From Flavobacteriales bacterium (GTDB lineage: Bacteria; Bacteroidota; Bacteroidia; Flavobacteriales_D; Crocinitomicaceae), in the NCBI GenBank assembly GCA_947476955.1, contig CANJSS010000010.1, positions 1 through 37,858 of the forward strand: 37,858 nt of DNA. Direction: 5' to 3'. The translations under genes were made by a program, and so were the position numbers. Positions 1-8,259 of the stretch are shown piece after piece. The notes under the pieces were generated by a model. That model was not told where the DNA came from. It saw nothing but the letters and a program-made list of their open reading frames with translations, and ran no database searches. Position 1 is the stretch's first letter. The number at the start of each line of letters is the position of its first letter.

Positions 1-1
1 A

Positions 2-646
2 GTGATACTCATCGGTTTTTTCAAATCCTACAAGAAATATGCTGTTCTGTTTCTTCCTACAATTTTGTTTATTGTGTTCCACACCATCTATCCAAATCGA
101 CAAGAACGCTTTATATTGTCCGTTTTACCATTTTTTATTATACTAGGCGTAATGGGTTACGATTTATGGAAAGAGTCCAAATGGAAAGTAAAAATATGGC
201 GCATTTCAATGGTTGTTTTTGTAACCCTGAATATTCCTTTTCTGCTCTTTTCAATAACAACGTATTCCAAGAAATCGCGCGTCGAGGCAATGTACTTTTT
301 GTATAAATCTAAATCGGTTAGTGCACGTATCCTATTGGAAGGATCTTCGAGTCAACACGTTTCCATGCTGCCAAAATTCTATGCACAAGACTGGCAAATA
401 AGTTTTACCTCGCGAATCGACTCAACGCAAAGTTTGAAGGTTGATTCCACCTTAAATTATGACTATATCTATTTTTTCGACGAAAAAAACTTGTCGGAAA
501 GAATTAAAGCATATAAAAGTATTTATCCAAAAATGACATTAGCTTTGAAATGTTTTCCGAGCAGTATCGATGTTGTTTTACGGGAGTTAAATCCGAGAAA
601 TTCAAATGAATATATTGAGATTTGGAAAACACATGCGTCAAAATAG
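2..646 (+). CDS. GT-C mannosyltransferase-like membrane protein, C-terminal part (cut by window edge)
   Basis: The reading frame runs in from the left edge, so the true start and the N-terminal catalytic loop are not visible. The visible part has hydrophobic segments at about residues 10-26, 36-54 and 68-86, followed by a soluble tail of about 125 residues. The segment YPNRQERFILSVLPF, lying between two membrane helices, resembles the HxxERF region of the GT22/Alg9-PIG-B mannosyltransferase group, which uses lipid-linked sugars outside the membrane. It ends 15 bases before a heptosyltransferase-like gene, so both probably serve surface glycan assembly. The family assignment rests on this one motif and the topology; another GT-C family is possible. 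Confidence 0.6.
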   Translation: MILIGFFKSYKKYAVLFLPTILFIVFHTIYPNRQERFILSVLPFFIILGVMGYDLWKESKWKVKIWRISMVVFVTLNIPFLLFSITTYSKKSRVEAMYFLYKSKSVSARILLEGSSSQHVSMLPKFYAQDWQISFTSRIDSTQSLKVDSTLNYDYIYFFDEKNLSERIKAYKSIYPKMTLALKCFPSSIDVVLRELNPRNSNEYIEIWKTHASK

Positions 647-661
647 ACTAACGTTTTTGTA

Positions 662-1657
662 ATGAAGATACTGGTAATCCGTTTTAGCTCCATTGGCGAT
701 ATTGTTTTAACAACACCTGTTTTGCGTGCCCTAAAAAAACAAATTCCTGCTGTTGAACTTCATTTTCTTACCAAAGTTGGATTTAAAACAGTTGTAGCAA
801 ATAACCCGCATATTGACCGCGTTTTTGCAATTGATTCGAGTATTTCGGAGGTACTGCAAGAACTGAAATCCGAACAATACGATTACATTATTGATTTGCA
901 TAAAAATGCAAGAACATTAGCTTTAAGAATCAAACTTGGAAGGCCAGTATATTCGTTTCCAAAATTGAATTGGAAGAAGTTATTATTGGTAAAAGTGAAA
1001 AAGAATTTTCTGCCAAAGCTGCATATCGTGGACCGTTATTTCAAGGCGGTTGAACAACTCGGTGTTAGAAACGATAACTTACCTGGCGAGTTTTATATTT
1101 CTCAAAAGGACGAGGTCAATCTTCAGGAAAAATTCGGGTTACAATCCAAGACTTTTTTAGCGATCGCGATTGGTGCACAATTCGCAACCAAACGAATGCC
1201 ACTAAATAAATTAAAGGAAATTATTGAAAAGATCAATCTCCCAATAGTTATAGTTGGCGGTCCAATGGATGTTTCTTTTGCAGAATCCCTTCTTTCTATA
1301 TTTCCAGATAAAACAATGTATTCAACTTGTGGAGCATATAATCTTGCACAATCCGCGAGTATTGTGAAGCAGTCGAAAGTGCTTTTAACCAACGATACCG
1401 GTATGATGCACATCGCTTCTTGCTTTCAATTACCAATCGTTAGCGTTTGGGGAAATACGGTTCCTGCATTTGGAATGTATCCTTATTTTCCGCAACATTC
1501 GGAGCTTTTTTCGCTTCATGAAGTTACAGGACTTTCTTGCAGACCTTGTTCAAAAATCGGCTTTCAAAAATGTCCAAAAGGCCATTTCAAGTGTATGAAC
1601 CAACAAGATTCTCTAGCTATTTCTCAAGAAATAAAGAGCAGATTCGGGGATTCCTAG
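662..1657 (+). CDS. Glycosyltransferase family 9 (ADP-heptose:LPS heptosyltransferase-like)
   Basis: This is a 331-residue GT9 (GT-B fold) enzyme, a family that moves heptose from ADP-heptose onto lipid A-core oligosaccharide at the inner face of the cytoplasmic membrane. The N-terminus MKILVIRFSSIGDIVLTTP is the family's acceptor-side signature. TNDTGMMH (D245-H250) is the nucleotide-sugar-binding signature. A four-cysteine cluster near the C-terminus (C293, C296, C304, C311) follows the known pattern of many GT9 proteins and may bind a metal. Length is typical. It directly follows the GT-C gene, and rfaE2 at 27108-27626 could supply its donor. Donor specificity cannot be read from sequence, so it could use another heptose or a related sugar. 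Confidence 0.88.
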   Translation: MKILVIRFSSIGDIVLTTPVLRALKKQIPAVELHFLTKVGFKTVVANNPHIDRVFAIDSSISEVLQELKSEQYDYIIDLHKNARTLALRIKLGRPVYSFPKLNWKKLLLVKVKKNFLPKLHIVDRYFKAVEQLGVRNDNLPGEFYISQKDEVNLQEKFGLQSKTFLAIAIGAQFATKRMPLNKLKEIIEKINLPIVIVGGPMDVSFAESLLSIFPDKTMYSTCGAYNLAQSASIVKQSKVLLTNDTGMMHIASCFQLPIVSVWGNTVPAFGMYPYFPQHSELFSLHEVTGLSCRPCSKIGFQKCPKGHFKCMNQQDSLAISQEIKSRFGDS

Positions 1658-1784
1658 TTACTAATTTTCTCCATTTCCAAGTACAACTGCCATTTTCTGA
1701 ATAACATTGTTAATAAGTTAAAAGAAGGCTTCAAAAGTGTAAATTGTTATTTGTTAGTTTTAACTTACAAACAAGTGAGCTAAA

Positions 1785-2522
1785 ATGAACAACCATACAA
1801 TGACAATTGATTTTGCGCCATTAGTGGAAGATTCCTTTCCGGATCCTCGAATAAAAAAGGCTGAATTATTATGTGATTCCGCATCTCGTTTAGATTCTCA
1901 ACAAATGAAATACACACCGATGTGCGATGCAAGTATTCCATTTCGAGACACGACTAATCTTGCTTCCAAAAAGGAAAGTATTCACAAACTTATTGAGAAA
2001 TTGAATGTAGAATCTAATCTTAGATACCAACGAACAATTGAAGATACCTATTGCAATGTTTATGCTTTTGATTTTTGTTATTTTGCAAAGGTTTATTTGC
2101 CCACAGTTTGGTGGACCGACGATGCACTTGAAAATGTGTTGGATGGTCAGGAAGTAAAAGCTGTTTTTGGAGAGACGGTAGATCATATTTATTCCAGTGC
2201 AATTCACGATTGGTTTTTAAAATGGGGAGCTAGTTTCGGATGGCAAAGAATGCTTTCTGTGGACGAGGTCCAAAACCAAGTAAACTTAAATGGTGGCGTT
2301 GGAATAATTTGCGCCAAAAGAAAAGAAAAGGGTCTTTCCGGACATATTGTGCCCGTGATTCCAGAGACAAGCAATCACAAAGCATATAGAGAAAATGGAG
2401 AAGTTATTTATCCGCTGCAATCGCAGGCAGGGAAATTGAACCATTTGTATTTTTCAGATTTTAAAAAAGACTGGTGGAAAGATGCGCTTTATTCGTCTTA
2501 CGTGATTTACTACCATGATTAA
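1785..2522 (+). CDS. Putative papain/NlpC-P60-like cysteine amidohydrolase
   Basis: This 245-residue protein has no signal peptide or membrane segment, so it appears cytosolic unless exported by another route. A likely catalytic Cys lies in TYCNVYAFDF (C90), and a likely catalytic His in SGHIVPVIPE (H187). Between them is a GW-x7-Q-type segment followed by NLNGGVGIICAKRK. The order TYCN, then GW, then an N-x-G-G-V strand, then GH-hydrophobic-P, then a Q-A-G segment (near residues 213-216) matches papain-like peptidoglycan amidases and related effector domains as I know them. The roughly 85-residue N-terminal region is unrecognised. It lies before an amidoligase-fold gene on the same strand, but with about 235 bases and a promoter-like box between them. 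The fold is an inference from motifs; the substrate is unknown. Confidence 0.55.
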   Translation: MNNHTMTIDFAPLVEDSFPDPRIKKAELLCDSASRLDSQQMKYTPMCDASIPFRDTTNLASKKESIHKLIEKLNVESNLRYQRTIEDTYCNVYAFDFCYFAKVYLPTVWWTDDALENVLDGQEVKAVFGETVDHIYSSAIHDWFLKWGASFGWQRMLSVDEVQNQVNLNGGVGIICAKRKEKGLSGHIVPVIPETSNHKAYRENGEVIYPLQSQAGKLNHLYFSDFKKDWWKDALYSSYVIYYHD

Positions 2523-2570
2523 ATAAATTCGGAATACCTGCAGAAAGTATTTTATAAGATAAAAAATAAG

Positions 2571-2578
2571 TACTTTTG
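2571..2578 (+). promoter_or_regulatory. Candidate promoter -7 box (TACTTTTG)
   Basis: It matches the Bacteroidota consensus TAnnTTTG exactly, but no TTG is seen at the usual upstream distance. If used, it would give the amidoligase-like gene at 2758 a leader of about 170 bases and transcription independent of the cysteine-hydrolase gene. The rest of 2523-2757 holds no ORF or clear RNA motif that I can see. Confidence 0.35.
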
Positions 2579-2757
2579 AGCCGCAGTAAAAAACCATTAC
2601 GAGTTTCTAATTCCAAATTAAGTAGACTTTATTTAACTATTCTAACTAGGCGGGTAGTGTTTTTTGGAGACTAAGGAAGAATTCCATTTTTTATTTTCAA
2701 GCCCGTTATTAGGGTTACTACATACACGTTAAATCCAACAAATAGAAAAAAGTATAA

Positions 2758-4302
2758 ATGAAAGAAAACCAGACAAATAAATATTATTGGGGTATTGGGT
2801 TAGAAAACGAAACGTATTTACAATTTGAGGAATCCCTAATTGTCACTGGTTCTTTTATACAAGAAAACATTGGTTGCGACAGATACAGCATTGATTATAG
2901 AAAATGCTACAAACCTGAAGCATTGGCTCCGCTTTTAGTTGCCGCCTTCGACACAAAAAAAAACTATAAAGTAAGTAGAATGATCAACAGTCATTCCCTT
3001 GAAAAATTAGATATTCAATACAACCATAAAACGCTGCCCGCATCAATAGATCCATCAGAATCTTCCGATTCGACTAAATACAAAGTCGAAGCTTTGGATA
3101 ATCCCGCATACCTTGGAGAAACAATTCTAGAGCTTTTTCTTAAAGATCAATCGTACAGCATCAGAAGTATGGTTACACAAAAGAATAATCCTATGGGTTC
3201 GGTAAATTTTGATGGAGATTCTATCGAATTTATCACAATGTACTTTCAAAATAGAACGGTTACAGAAGCGTGTGATGAACTAAAAGCTACTAAAAAAATA
3301 TTTCTAGATAAATTCAACCAAGCAGCAGTATTTGGTGAAAAGCTGCAATTTCCTGCATACAATTGTGGGTTTAACATGTTTATGTCCAACCAGGAAAAAC
3401 TTGTTTTGTTTAACAACGGAACCTTTCATTTTCACATTACGTTGCCAACTCTGGTAGAAAATAGTAGAATTATTGATTACCCAGCTTTCGATGAAATCCA
3501 TTCCAATGCCATTTATTTGTTGCAATGGTTTGAGCCATTTTTTATCGCAACACTCGGTAATCCGGATATAATGGGAGTGATAAGTTCAAAGTATAAATTG
3601 GATGAGAAATTCACGTTGGGATCTATGAGAAGCGCAATTTCCCGCTATATTGGGGTTGGAACATTTAATAAATCAATGCCTAAAGGGAAAATTCTAACCT
3701 ATAAAGTGGAAGATTTCAGAAAACTACTCAAGTTTCAAAAGGAAGAAAATATTTGGTGGCGCGATCAAATGGAAAAAGAAACAGAATACGCGTTTCTTTC
3801 TGATCTTGGTTTGGATTTCAACCAAGAAAAAATGTATCAAAGCGGTTTTGAAATTAGAAGTTTCGATGAATTTCCAGAAGTTTATCTGAAAGATGTGTTG
3901 GCTGCAATTCTGCTAATTTGTGAGCACGCATTAAACCTCCCAAATGTTGCCTGGGGACACGATAGTATTGTTTGGAATAATTTGGTTTATAAAACCTTAA
4001 AACAAGGTTATTCAACTGAGATTACAACAGATGAAAAGAACGAAGTGCTAAGCTTGCTGCAACTTTTGAATCCTTTGGATACTAGTTATACTGCGCTCAA
4101 AACTGAATTTGATGCCATAACAGCTTTGGATCTATTTTTCTTTAAAATACTAGAAGTTTTCTTTGAAAAGTATAAAGAAAGTAATGTATGTTTGGACGCA
4201 ATGATTGGTGAGAAATTAGTAATGGCACCAAAATGGGATAATTTCAATAAATTCCAGACAGAGCAGCACTTAAAGCAAATTGAACCGTTCATTATGCTCT
4301 AA
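2758..4302 (+). CDS. Glutamate-cysteine ligase / amidoligase-fold protein
   Basis: This 514-residue soluble protein has the ordered motifs of the glutamine synthetase/gamma-glutamylcysteine ligase superfamily, which uses ATP to join a carboxylate to an amine. WGIGLENE (residues 11-18) matches the N-terminal G-x-E-x-E metal/ATP strand. FHFHITLP (about 223-230) matches the H-x-H strand. HSNAIYLLQWFEPFFIATLGNP (around 248-269) matches the helix before the active-site loop. SMRSAISRYIGVGTFN (289-304) and FEIRSFDEFP (374-383) match the conserved Arg-containing motifs. It is not an ordinary GshA or GlnA by length or overall sequence. It is closer in character to the amidoligases predicted by Iyer and colleagues in 2009, often found near peptidases. 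The upstream Cys-His protein fits that pattern. Substrates are unknown. The start ATG follows an A-rich stretch. Confidence 0.65.
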   Translation: MKENQTNKYYWGIGLENETYLQFEESLIVTGSFIQENIGCDRYSIDYRKCYKPEALAPLLVAAFDTKKNYKVSRMINSHSLEKLDIQYNHKTLPASIDPSESSDSTKYKVEALDNPAYLGETILELFLKDQSYSIRSMVTQKNNPMGSVNFDGDSIEFITMYFQNRTVTEACDELKATKKIFLDKFNQAAVFGEKLQFPAYNCGFNMFMSNQEKLVLFNNGTFHFHITLPTLVENSRIIDYPAFDEIHSNAIYLLQWFEPFFIATLGNPDIMGVISSKYKLDEKFTLGSMRSAISRYIGVGTFNKSMPKGKILTYKVEDFRKLLKFQKEENIWWRDQMEKETEYAFLSDLGLDFNQEKMYQSGFEIRSFDEFPEVYLKDVLAAILLICEHALNLPNVAWGHDSIVWNNLVYKTLKQGYSTEITTDEKNEVLSLLQLLNPLDTSYTALKTEFDAITALDLFFFKILEVFFEKYKESNVCLDAMIGEKLVMAPKWDNFNKFQTEQHLKQIEPFIML

Positions 4303-4352
4303 ATTTAAGGGCATTAGGTACAATTTTTTTTAAAGTTCAAACTTCAACAAAC

Positions 4353-4868
4353 TTATTCTTCTAGAAACAATTTTTTTAATTCAGTTGCCTCATTTGGTTT
4401 CATCTTTCCTGCTAGAATTAAACTCAACTGTTTTCTGCGCAACGCGCCATCGTATCGCATTTTTTCTTCCTCCGTTTCTGGAATTAATTCCGGAACTTGG
4501 ATTGGTCCTCCGTTTTGATCAACCGCAACAAATGTATAGATTGCTTCGTTGCATTTCTCTCGTTTCCCGGTAACAGCATCCTCCACAAAAACATCTAAAA
4601 ATACTTCCATGGAAGAGTTGAAAGACCTAGAGACTTTCGCTTCGATCGTAACAATCGATGCGTGATTGATTGGTTTTTGAAAAGAAACGTTATTCACAGA
4701 AGCAGTTACAACAACTCGCTTACTATGCCGATGGGCTGAAACGCTCGCAATTACATCCATCCAAGCCAGTAATTGTCCGCCAAATAGATTACCTAAGGTA
4801 TTTGTATCATTTGGCAAAACAACTTTCGTCGTAATGGATAAAGTTTCGGATGCTTTAACAGGTTTCAT
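4353..4868 (-). CDS. Acyl-CoA thioesterase, hotdog fold (YciA/BACH type)
   Basis: This 171-residue protein is a single hotdog-domain thioesterase that hydrolyses acyl-CoA to free acid and CoA in the cytosol. PNDTNTLGNLFGGQLLAWMD (residues 19-38) is the family signature, with the catalytic-region Asn and Asp and the glycine-rich turn before the long helix. The helix continues with ASVSAHRHS. I chose the ATG at 4868. A longer frame starting from TTG at 4913 exists, but that codon coincides with the -33 box of a good promoter whose -7 box lies at 4881-4888. The gene is convergent with the amidoligase-like gene and divergent from the isomerase gene. Chain-length preference cannot be judged. Confidence 0.9.
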   Translation of the reverse strand: MKPVKASETLSITTKVVLPNDTNTLGNLFGGQLLAWMDVIASVSAHRHSKRVVVTASVNNVSFQKPINHASIVTIEAKVSRSFNSSMEVFLDVFVEDAVTGKREKCNEAIYTFVAVDQNGGPIQVPELIPETEEEKMRYDGALRRKQLSLILAGKMKPNEATELKKLFLEE

Positions 4869-4880
4869 GTTTTTTTTAGA

Positions 4881-4913
4881 CAAAACTACACTAAAACATT
4901 GCAATATCGCCAA
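4881..4913 (-). promoter_or_regulatory. Promoter for the thioesterase gene (TTG-N22-TAGTTTTG)
   Basis: On the minus strand a TTG (4913-4911) is followed after 22 bases by TAGTTTTG (4888-4881). This fits the Flavobacterium-type consensus TTG-N17-23-TAnnTTTG. The box ends 12 bases before the chosen ATG at 4868, predicting a very short leader. Confidence 0.6.
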
Positions 4914-5018
4914 AGAAATTGCGTTTTTTGAAATGCATACCTAATTTGGAAGCTGCTAAACAAGAAAACTTGAATTTGTTTCGCTAATCCGTATATTTAC
5001 ATTCTATTTTGAAATTAT

Positions 5019-6005
5019 ATGGAAAAACTTATAGCGGCATTTCCGCAGAATTTAATTGACGCTCTTGAAATTGCGTCAAAAGTGACCTTGAAAAAACCAG
5101 CAAACTCTTTGCAAAACATAGTTGTTTGCGGAATGGGTGGGTCTGGAATTGGTGGTAAAATAGTATCAGAATGGATTCAAGCAGAATTGAACGTTCCTGT
5201 TTACCTTTTACAAGATTATGATCTCCCAGCATTTGTTGGTCAACATTCTCTCGTTATTGGCTCCTCTTATTCTGGGAATACAGAAGAAACACTTTTTGCG
5301 GTTAAAGCAGCACATAAAAAAGGTGCGCACATTATTGGTATTACATCTGGTGGTGAAATGCAACGATTTTGTGTGCAAGAGAATATCGATTGTATTATCG
5401 TGCCAGGTGGAAATCCGCCGAGATCTGCTGTCGCATTTTCAATTGTTCAGTTGGTCAATATTTTTGTACAATTAGAAATGATTTCAACCCAAAATTTAGA
5501 GGAAATTAAAATTTCTTTGGATCTATTGACGAACGAAAAAACAGCTATCCAAGCGGAAGCAAAAAATATCGCAACTTTCTTATTCGGAAAGGTAGGTGTT
5601 ATTTATTCTGGACCAAAATATGAGGCGGTTGCGGTAAGAGCGCGACAACAGTTTAATGAAAATTCAAAATACCTTTGTTGGCACCACGTAATTCCAGAAA
5701 TGAACCACAATGAACTTGTTGGTTGGAGTGGCGGCGATGAAAGATTTGCTGTCCTGTTTTTAAATACACGCGATTTAAACCCTAGAAATCAAATACGCTA
5801 TACCATTACCAAAGATGTTATCACGAAAAAAGCAGCTGGTGTAATGGAGTTGACTCCAAATGGAAATTCGCAAATTCAACGATCTTTTTACCTCATACAT
5901 CTAGTGGATTGGGCGTCTTTTTATCTTTCAGAAATGAACATGGCAGATATTATGGATATTAAGGTGATTGATTATTTGAAGAACGAGTTGGCTAATTTCA
6001 AGTAA
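5019..6005 (+). CDS. Bifunctional phosphoglucose/phosphomannose isomerase
   Basis: This 328-residue SIS-domain enzyme interconverts glucose-6-P or mannose-6-P with fructose-6-P in the cytosol. The first SIS motif is VVCGMGGSGIGG (35-46). The phosphosugar-binding loop is GSSYSGNTEET (81-91). GGNPPRSAVAFS follows at about 130-141. EMNHNELVGW (227-236) carries the Glu and His assigned to catalysis in this family. This dual-specificity form is known from archaea and some bacteria and replaces separate pgi and manA. The stop is two bases before the lipB start, so the two are co-transcribed although functionally unrelated. Mannose-6-P could feed the surface glycosyltransferases at the left edge. 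Start is the first in-frame ATG. Confidence 0.9.
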   Translation: MEKLIAAFPQNLIDALEIASKVTLKKPANSLQNIVVCGMGGSGIGGKIVSEWIQAELNVPVYLLQDYDLPAFVGQHSLVIGSSYSGNTEETLFAVKAAHKKGAHIIGITSGGEMQRFCVQENIDCIIVPGGNPPRSAVAFSIVQLVNIFVQLEMISTQNLEEIKISLDLLTNEKTAIQAEAKNIATFLFGKVGVIYSGPKYEAVAVRARQQFNENSKYLCWHHVIPEMNHNELVGWSGGDERFAVLFLNTRDLNPRNQIRYTITKDVITKKAAGVMELTPNGNSQIQRSFYLIHLVDWASFYLSEMNMADIMDIKVIDYLKNELANFK

Positions 6006-6007
6006 AT

Positions 6008-6733
6008 ATGTTACCTGAAGTTCAGTTGCTAGATCTCGGATTAATTGATTATAAAAAAGCCTGGGATCTTCAGGAAACTTTATTCAATATAAGTATTCAG
6101 GACAAAATCAAAATTCGCAACGGCGAACAGGAAATACATATAAAAAATTACATATTATTTTGCGAACATGAGCATGTTTTTACACTTGGGAAAAGCGGAA
6201 GCATAGCAAATTTGTTGTTGGACGAAGCAGGTTTGGAAAAGGAGCATGCAACGTACTATAAGATTAATCGAGGAGGAGACATTACCTATCATGGTCCTGG
6301 ACAAATTGTAGTGTATCCAATTTTTGATTTGGATCAGTTTTTCACAGATATACACAAGTACATGCGTTTTCTCGAAGAAGCTGTTATTCAAACTTTAAAG
6401 GAATTTGGTATTGAAGCGGGACGCGTTCCAGGTTTAACTGGCGTTTGGATTGAAGGGGAAACAGATCGTGCACGGAAAATTTGCGCAATGGGCGTAAAAA
6501 GTTCTCGTTGGGTGACGATGCATGGAATTGGATTCAATGTAAATTCTGATCTCTCTTATTTTTCGCATATTATTCCTTGTGGAATTGAAGATAAAGCTGT
6601 AACTTCTATGCAACAAGAATTGGGCAAGTCGCTATCGATGAGGGACGTTACGGATGTATTGAAGCAAAAGTTAGCCGATCAATTTCGCTTTAAATATGTT
6701 GAATATAAACCCAGGTTTGAAACGAATGGATAA
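6008..6733 (+). CDS. lipB: Octanoyl-[acyl-carrier-protein]:protein N-octanoyltransferase
   Basis: LipB moves octanoate from acyl-carrier protein to the lipoyl domains of 2-oxoacid dehydrogenases and GcvH, the first step of de novo lipoylation. The substrate-binding signature RGGDITYHGPGQ lies at residues 88-99. The catalytic pair is K157 (in KICAMGVK) and C191 (in IIPCGIED). Their spacing of 34 equals that of the characterised Mycobacterium tuberculosis enzyme (K142/C176). The length of 241 residues is normal. LipA, the sulfur-inserting partner, is not in this window. It is translationally close-coupled to the isomerase gene upstream. Confidence 0.95.
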   Translation: MLPEVQLLDLGLIDYKKAWDLQETLFNISIQDKIKIRNGEQEIHIKNYILFCEHEHVFTLGKSGSIANLLLDEAGLEKEHATYYKINRGGDITYHGPGQIVVYPIFDLDQFFTDIHKYMRFLEEAVIQTLKEFGIEAGRVPGLTGVWIEGETDRARKICAMGVKSSRWVTMHGIGFNVNSDLSYFSHIIPCGIEDKAVTSMQQELGKSLSMRDVTDVLKQKLADQFRFKYVEYKPRFETNG

Positions 6734-6784
6734 CTTTATCTTTTCAAAATTCAATATGAAGGATGAAAAGTTCTACATAGAAAA

Positions 6785-6839
6785 CCATCCAAACGTTGAA
6801 CAACCTGCAGATTTTTTTTAATTTCTGCAAATCGGATGG
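6785..6839 (+). other. Candidate structured RNA element between lipB and the next gene
   Basis: Two nested complementary pairs can form: CCATCC (6785-6790) with GGATGG (6834-6839), and TGCAGA (6806-6811) with TCTGCA (6824-6829) around a T-rich loop. A small GTTG-AA-CAAC hairpin (6795-6804) fits between them, giving a possible three-way junction. It lies 31 bases before the ATG at 6871. It may be a leader structure or part of a terminator for the isomerase-lipB operon. The arms are short and could be chance in AT-rich DNA. Confidence 0.25.
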
Positions 6840-6870
6840 ACAATTGCAGACCAAGAAGAACCCATAGAAC

Positions 6871-7281
6871 ATGAAAGAAGGATTATTAGGACCAAAAGTT
6901 GAAAATGTAGCAGTAGCAATTGTTCAGGATATAATCGATCAAGGAGAACCAATGTATTATGTTTATTTATTGAATCTCCGCGATGATATTATGGAAGGTG
7001 TGATAATAAATAGTGTTGGTTACGGTGAAATGAATGCGGATGGCGAACAAATTAGAACATCGACTTTACGCCATACCTTAGAAATTCTGTTACCGGAAGA
7101 AGCAGCTAAATTGGAACCCATTATGGAGGATGTTTTCGGTTTGTCCAACGAATATTGGGTAAGTTTTTGGGTAAACGATGATATGTACGATAAAAAATTT
7201 GTTTTTTTACCAAACACTATTTCATCCGATAAAATGGAATGGATTCCATTACTCGGTAAAAAAGGATTGCTTATACGTTGA
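6871..7281 (+). CDS. Conserved Bacteroidota protein of unknown function
   Basis: This is a 136-residue soluble acidic protein without signal peptide or membrane helix. It resembles a small family common in Flavobacteriia, sometimes mislabelled as a phenylalanyl-tRNA synthetase subunit. It shows no synthetase motifs. The visible pattern is an alternating strand-rich N-terminal half (VENVAVAIVQDI, YYVYLLNLRDD), a helix (PEEAAKLEPIMEDVF) and a C-terminal strand with FVFLPNTI. Its last 11 bases overlap tail-to-tail with the convergent MerR-type gene. I cannot assign a function. Confidence 0.75.
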   Translation: MKEGLLGPKVENVAVAIVQDIIDQGEPMYYVYLLNLRDDIMEGVIINSVGYGEMNADGEQIRTSTLRHTLEILLPEEAAKLEPIMEDVFGLSNEYWVSFWVNDDMYDKKFVFLPNTISSDKMEWIPLLGKKGLLIR

Positions 7282-8143
7282 TCTTGTGAGAAAGGTCTGA
7301 AATATCCTTAATTTCAGTTAGGTACTTATCCAATAGATGCGCATTTTTCTTTATCTGATATCCTCCGGCATAAATTGGAATAAATCCTGAATCCTCTTGT
7401 AATTGTTGGAAGTAATTACATAAAAACTTCTCATCTACGCAGGTCAAAAAGGAAGTTACCAGTGCCTTCGGCTTCTGCTTTTTTAAGCATTCCTTCAAGG
7501 AGTCGTATGGTAAACTTTGACCTAGATAAATAGTATCTATTCCTTTTTTACGCAAAACATAATGATAGAAAAGTAAACTAATCTCATGCCATTCGTGTTC
7601 TGGAAGAAAAAGCATAATTGGTGATGCTGTTTTTTGTGGAACAGGAAGTTTATCAATTTCAGAAATTACTTTTTGTCGAATGAGATTAGAAATAAAATGC
7701 TCTTGTGCAGCATCAATTGACCCAACAAGCCACATTACGCCAATTCGATCTAGAAAAGGCACGAGTGTATGAATAAATGCCTCTTCTAGACTTTTAACAT
7801 CTATCAGATTCTGGAACGTTGCCTTAAATAACCCTTCATTTAATTCAATAAGGGAAAGAATTAATTTTTCTGTACTGCTATCAATTGATTTTTCCGCTCT
7901 TATTTTCCAGACTTTCTGAAAAATTTGCTCCGAATTCATTTCTGCAATTTTGGAAATTTTAAGCCCATTTTTGTTTAATAAAGCAATATTCAACAAAATA
8001 GACAATTCATTGTCGTTGTAAGTACGAATCAAAGTGTTGGTTCTTTCAGGTGTGATTAGACCATACCTTTTCTCCCAAATACGGATAGTATGTGCCTTAA
8101 TTCCTGTTAATGTTTCCAAATCTTTAATCTTGTATTCCGCCAT
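7271..8143 (-). CDS. MerR-family regulator with cobalamin-binding domain (CarH/LitR-like)
   Basis: This 290-residue regulator has an N-terminal MerR winged helix (residues 3-70; IRIWEKRYGLITPERT is the recognition region). A four-helix bundle with W138-x9-E148-H149 follows, the signature that covers adenosylcobalamin in CarH photoreceptors. The C-terminal Rossmann-like B12 domain begins near 175. E184-W-H186-E-I-S takes the place of the DxHxxG lower-axial-ligand motif, with H186 the likely cobalt ligand. Known CarH proteins repress carotenoid genes in the dark and release DNA on light-driven B12 photolysis. No carotenoid gene is seen here, so its targets are elsewhere or unknown. It is divergent from a lipoprotein gene across 174 bases. 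Confidence 0.88.
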   Translation of the reverse strand: MAEYKIKDLETLTGIKAHTIRIWEKRYGLITPERTNTLIRTYNDNELSILLNIALLNKNGLKISKIAEMNSEQIFQKVWKIRAEKSIDSSTEKLILSLIELNEGLFKATFQNLIDVKSLEEAFIHTLVPFLDRIGVMWLVGSIDAAQEHFISNLIRQKVISEIDKLPVPQKTASPIMLFLPEHEWHEISLLFYHYVLRKKGIDTIYLGQSLPYDSLKECLKKQKPKALVTSFLTCVDEKFLCNYFQQLQEDSGFIPIYAGGYQIKKNAHLLDKYLTEIKDISDLSHKINV

Positions 8144-8259
8144 TTTCTAGTTTTATGTCATAATTGATATTCCTTGATTTTTCATCCTATAGAAATGCAA
8201 GTACAGAGGGTGAACAATTCAAGTTGCATTTTGTTTAATCATAACTACATAAAATCGTT

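Noticed and set aside
4869-4913. N-terminal extension of the thioesterase to a TTG at 4913
   Set aside because: The extension covers a promoter (TTG-N22-TAGTTTTG) and adds residues not seen before the hotdog domain; ATG 4868 is better.
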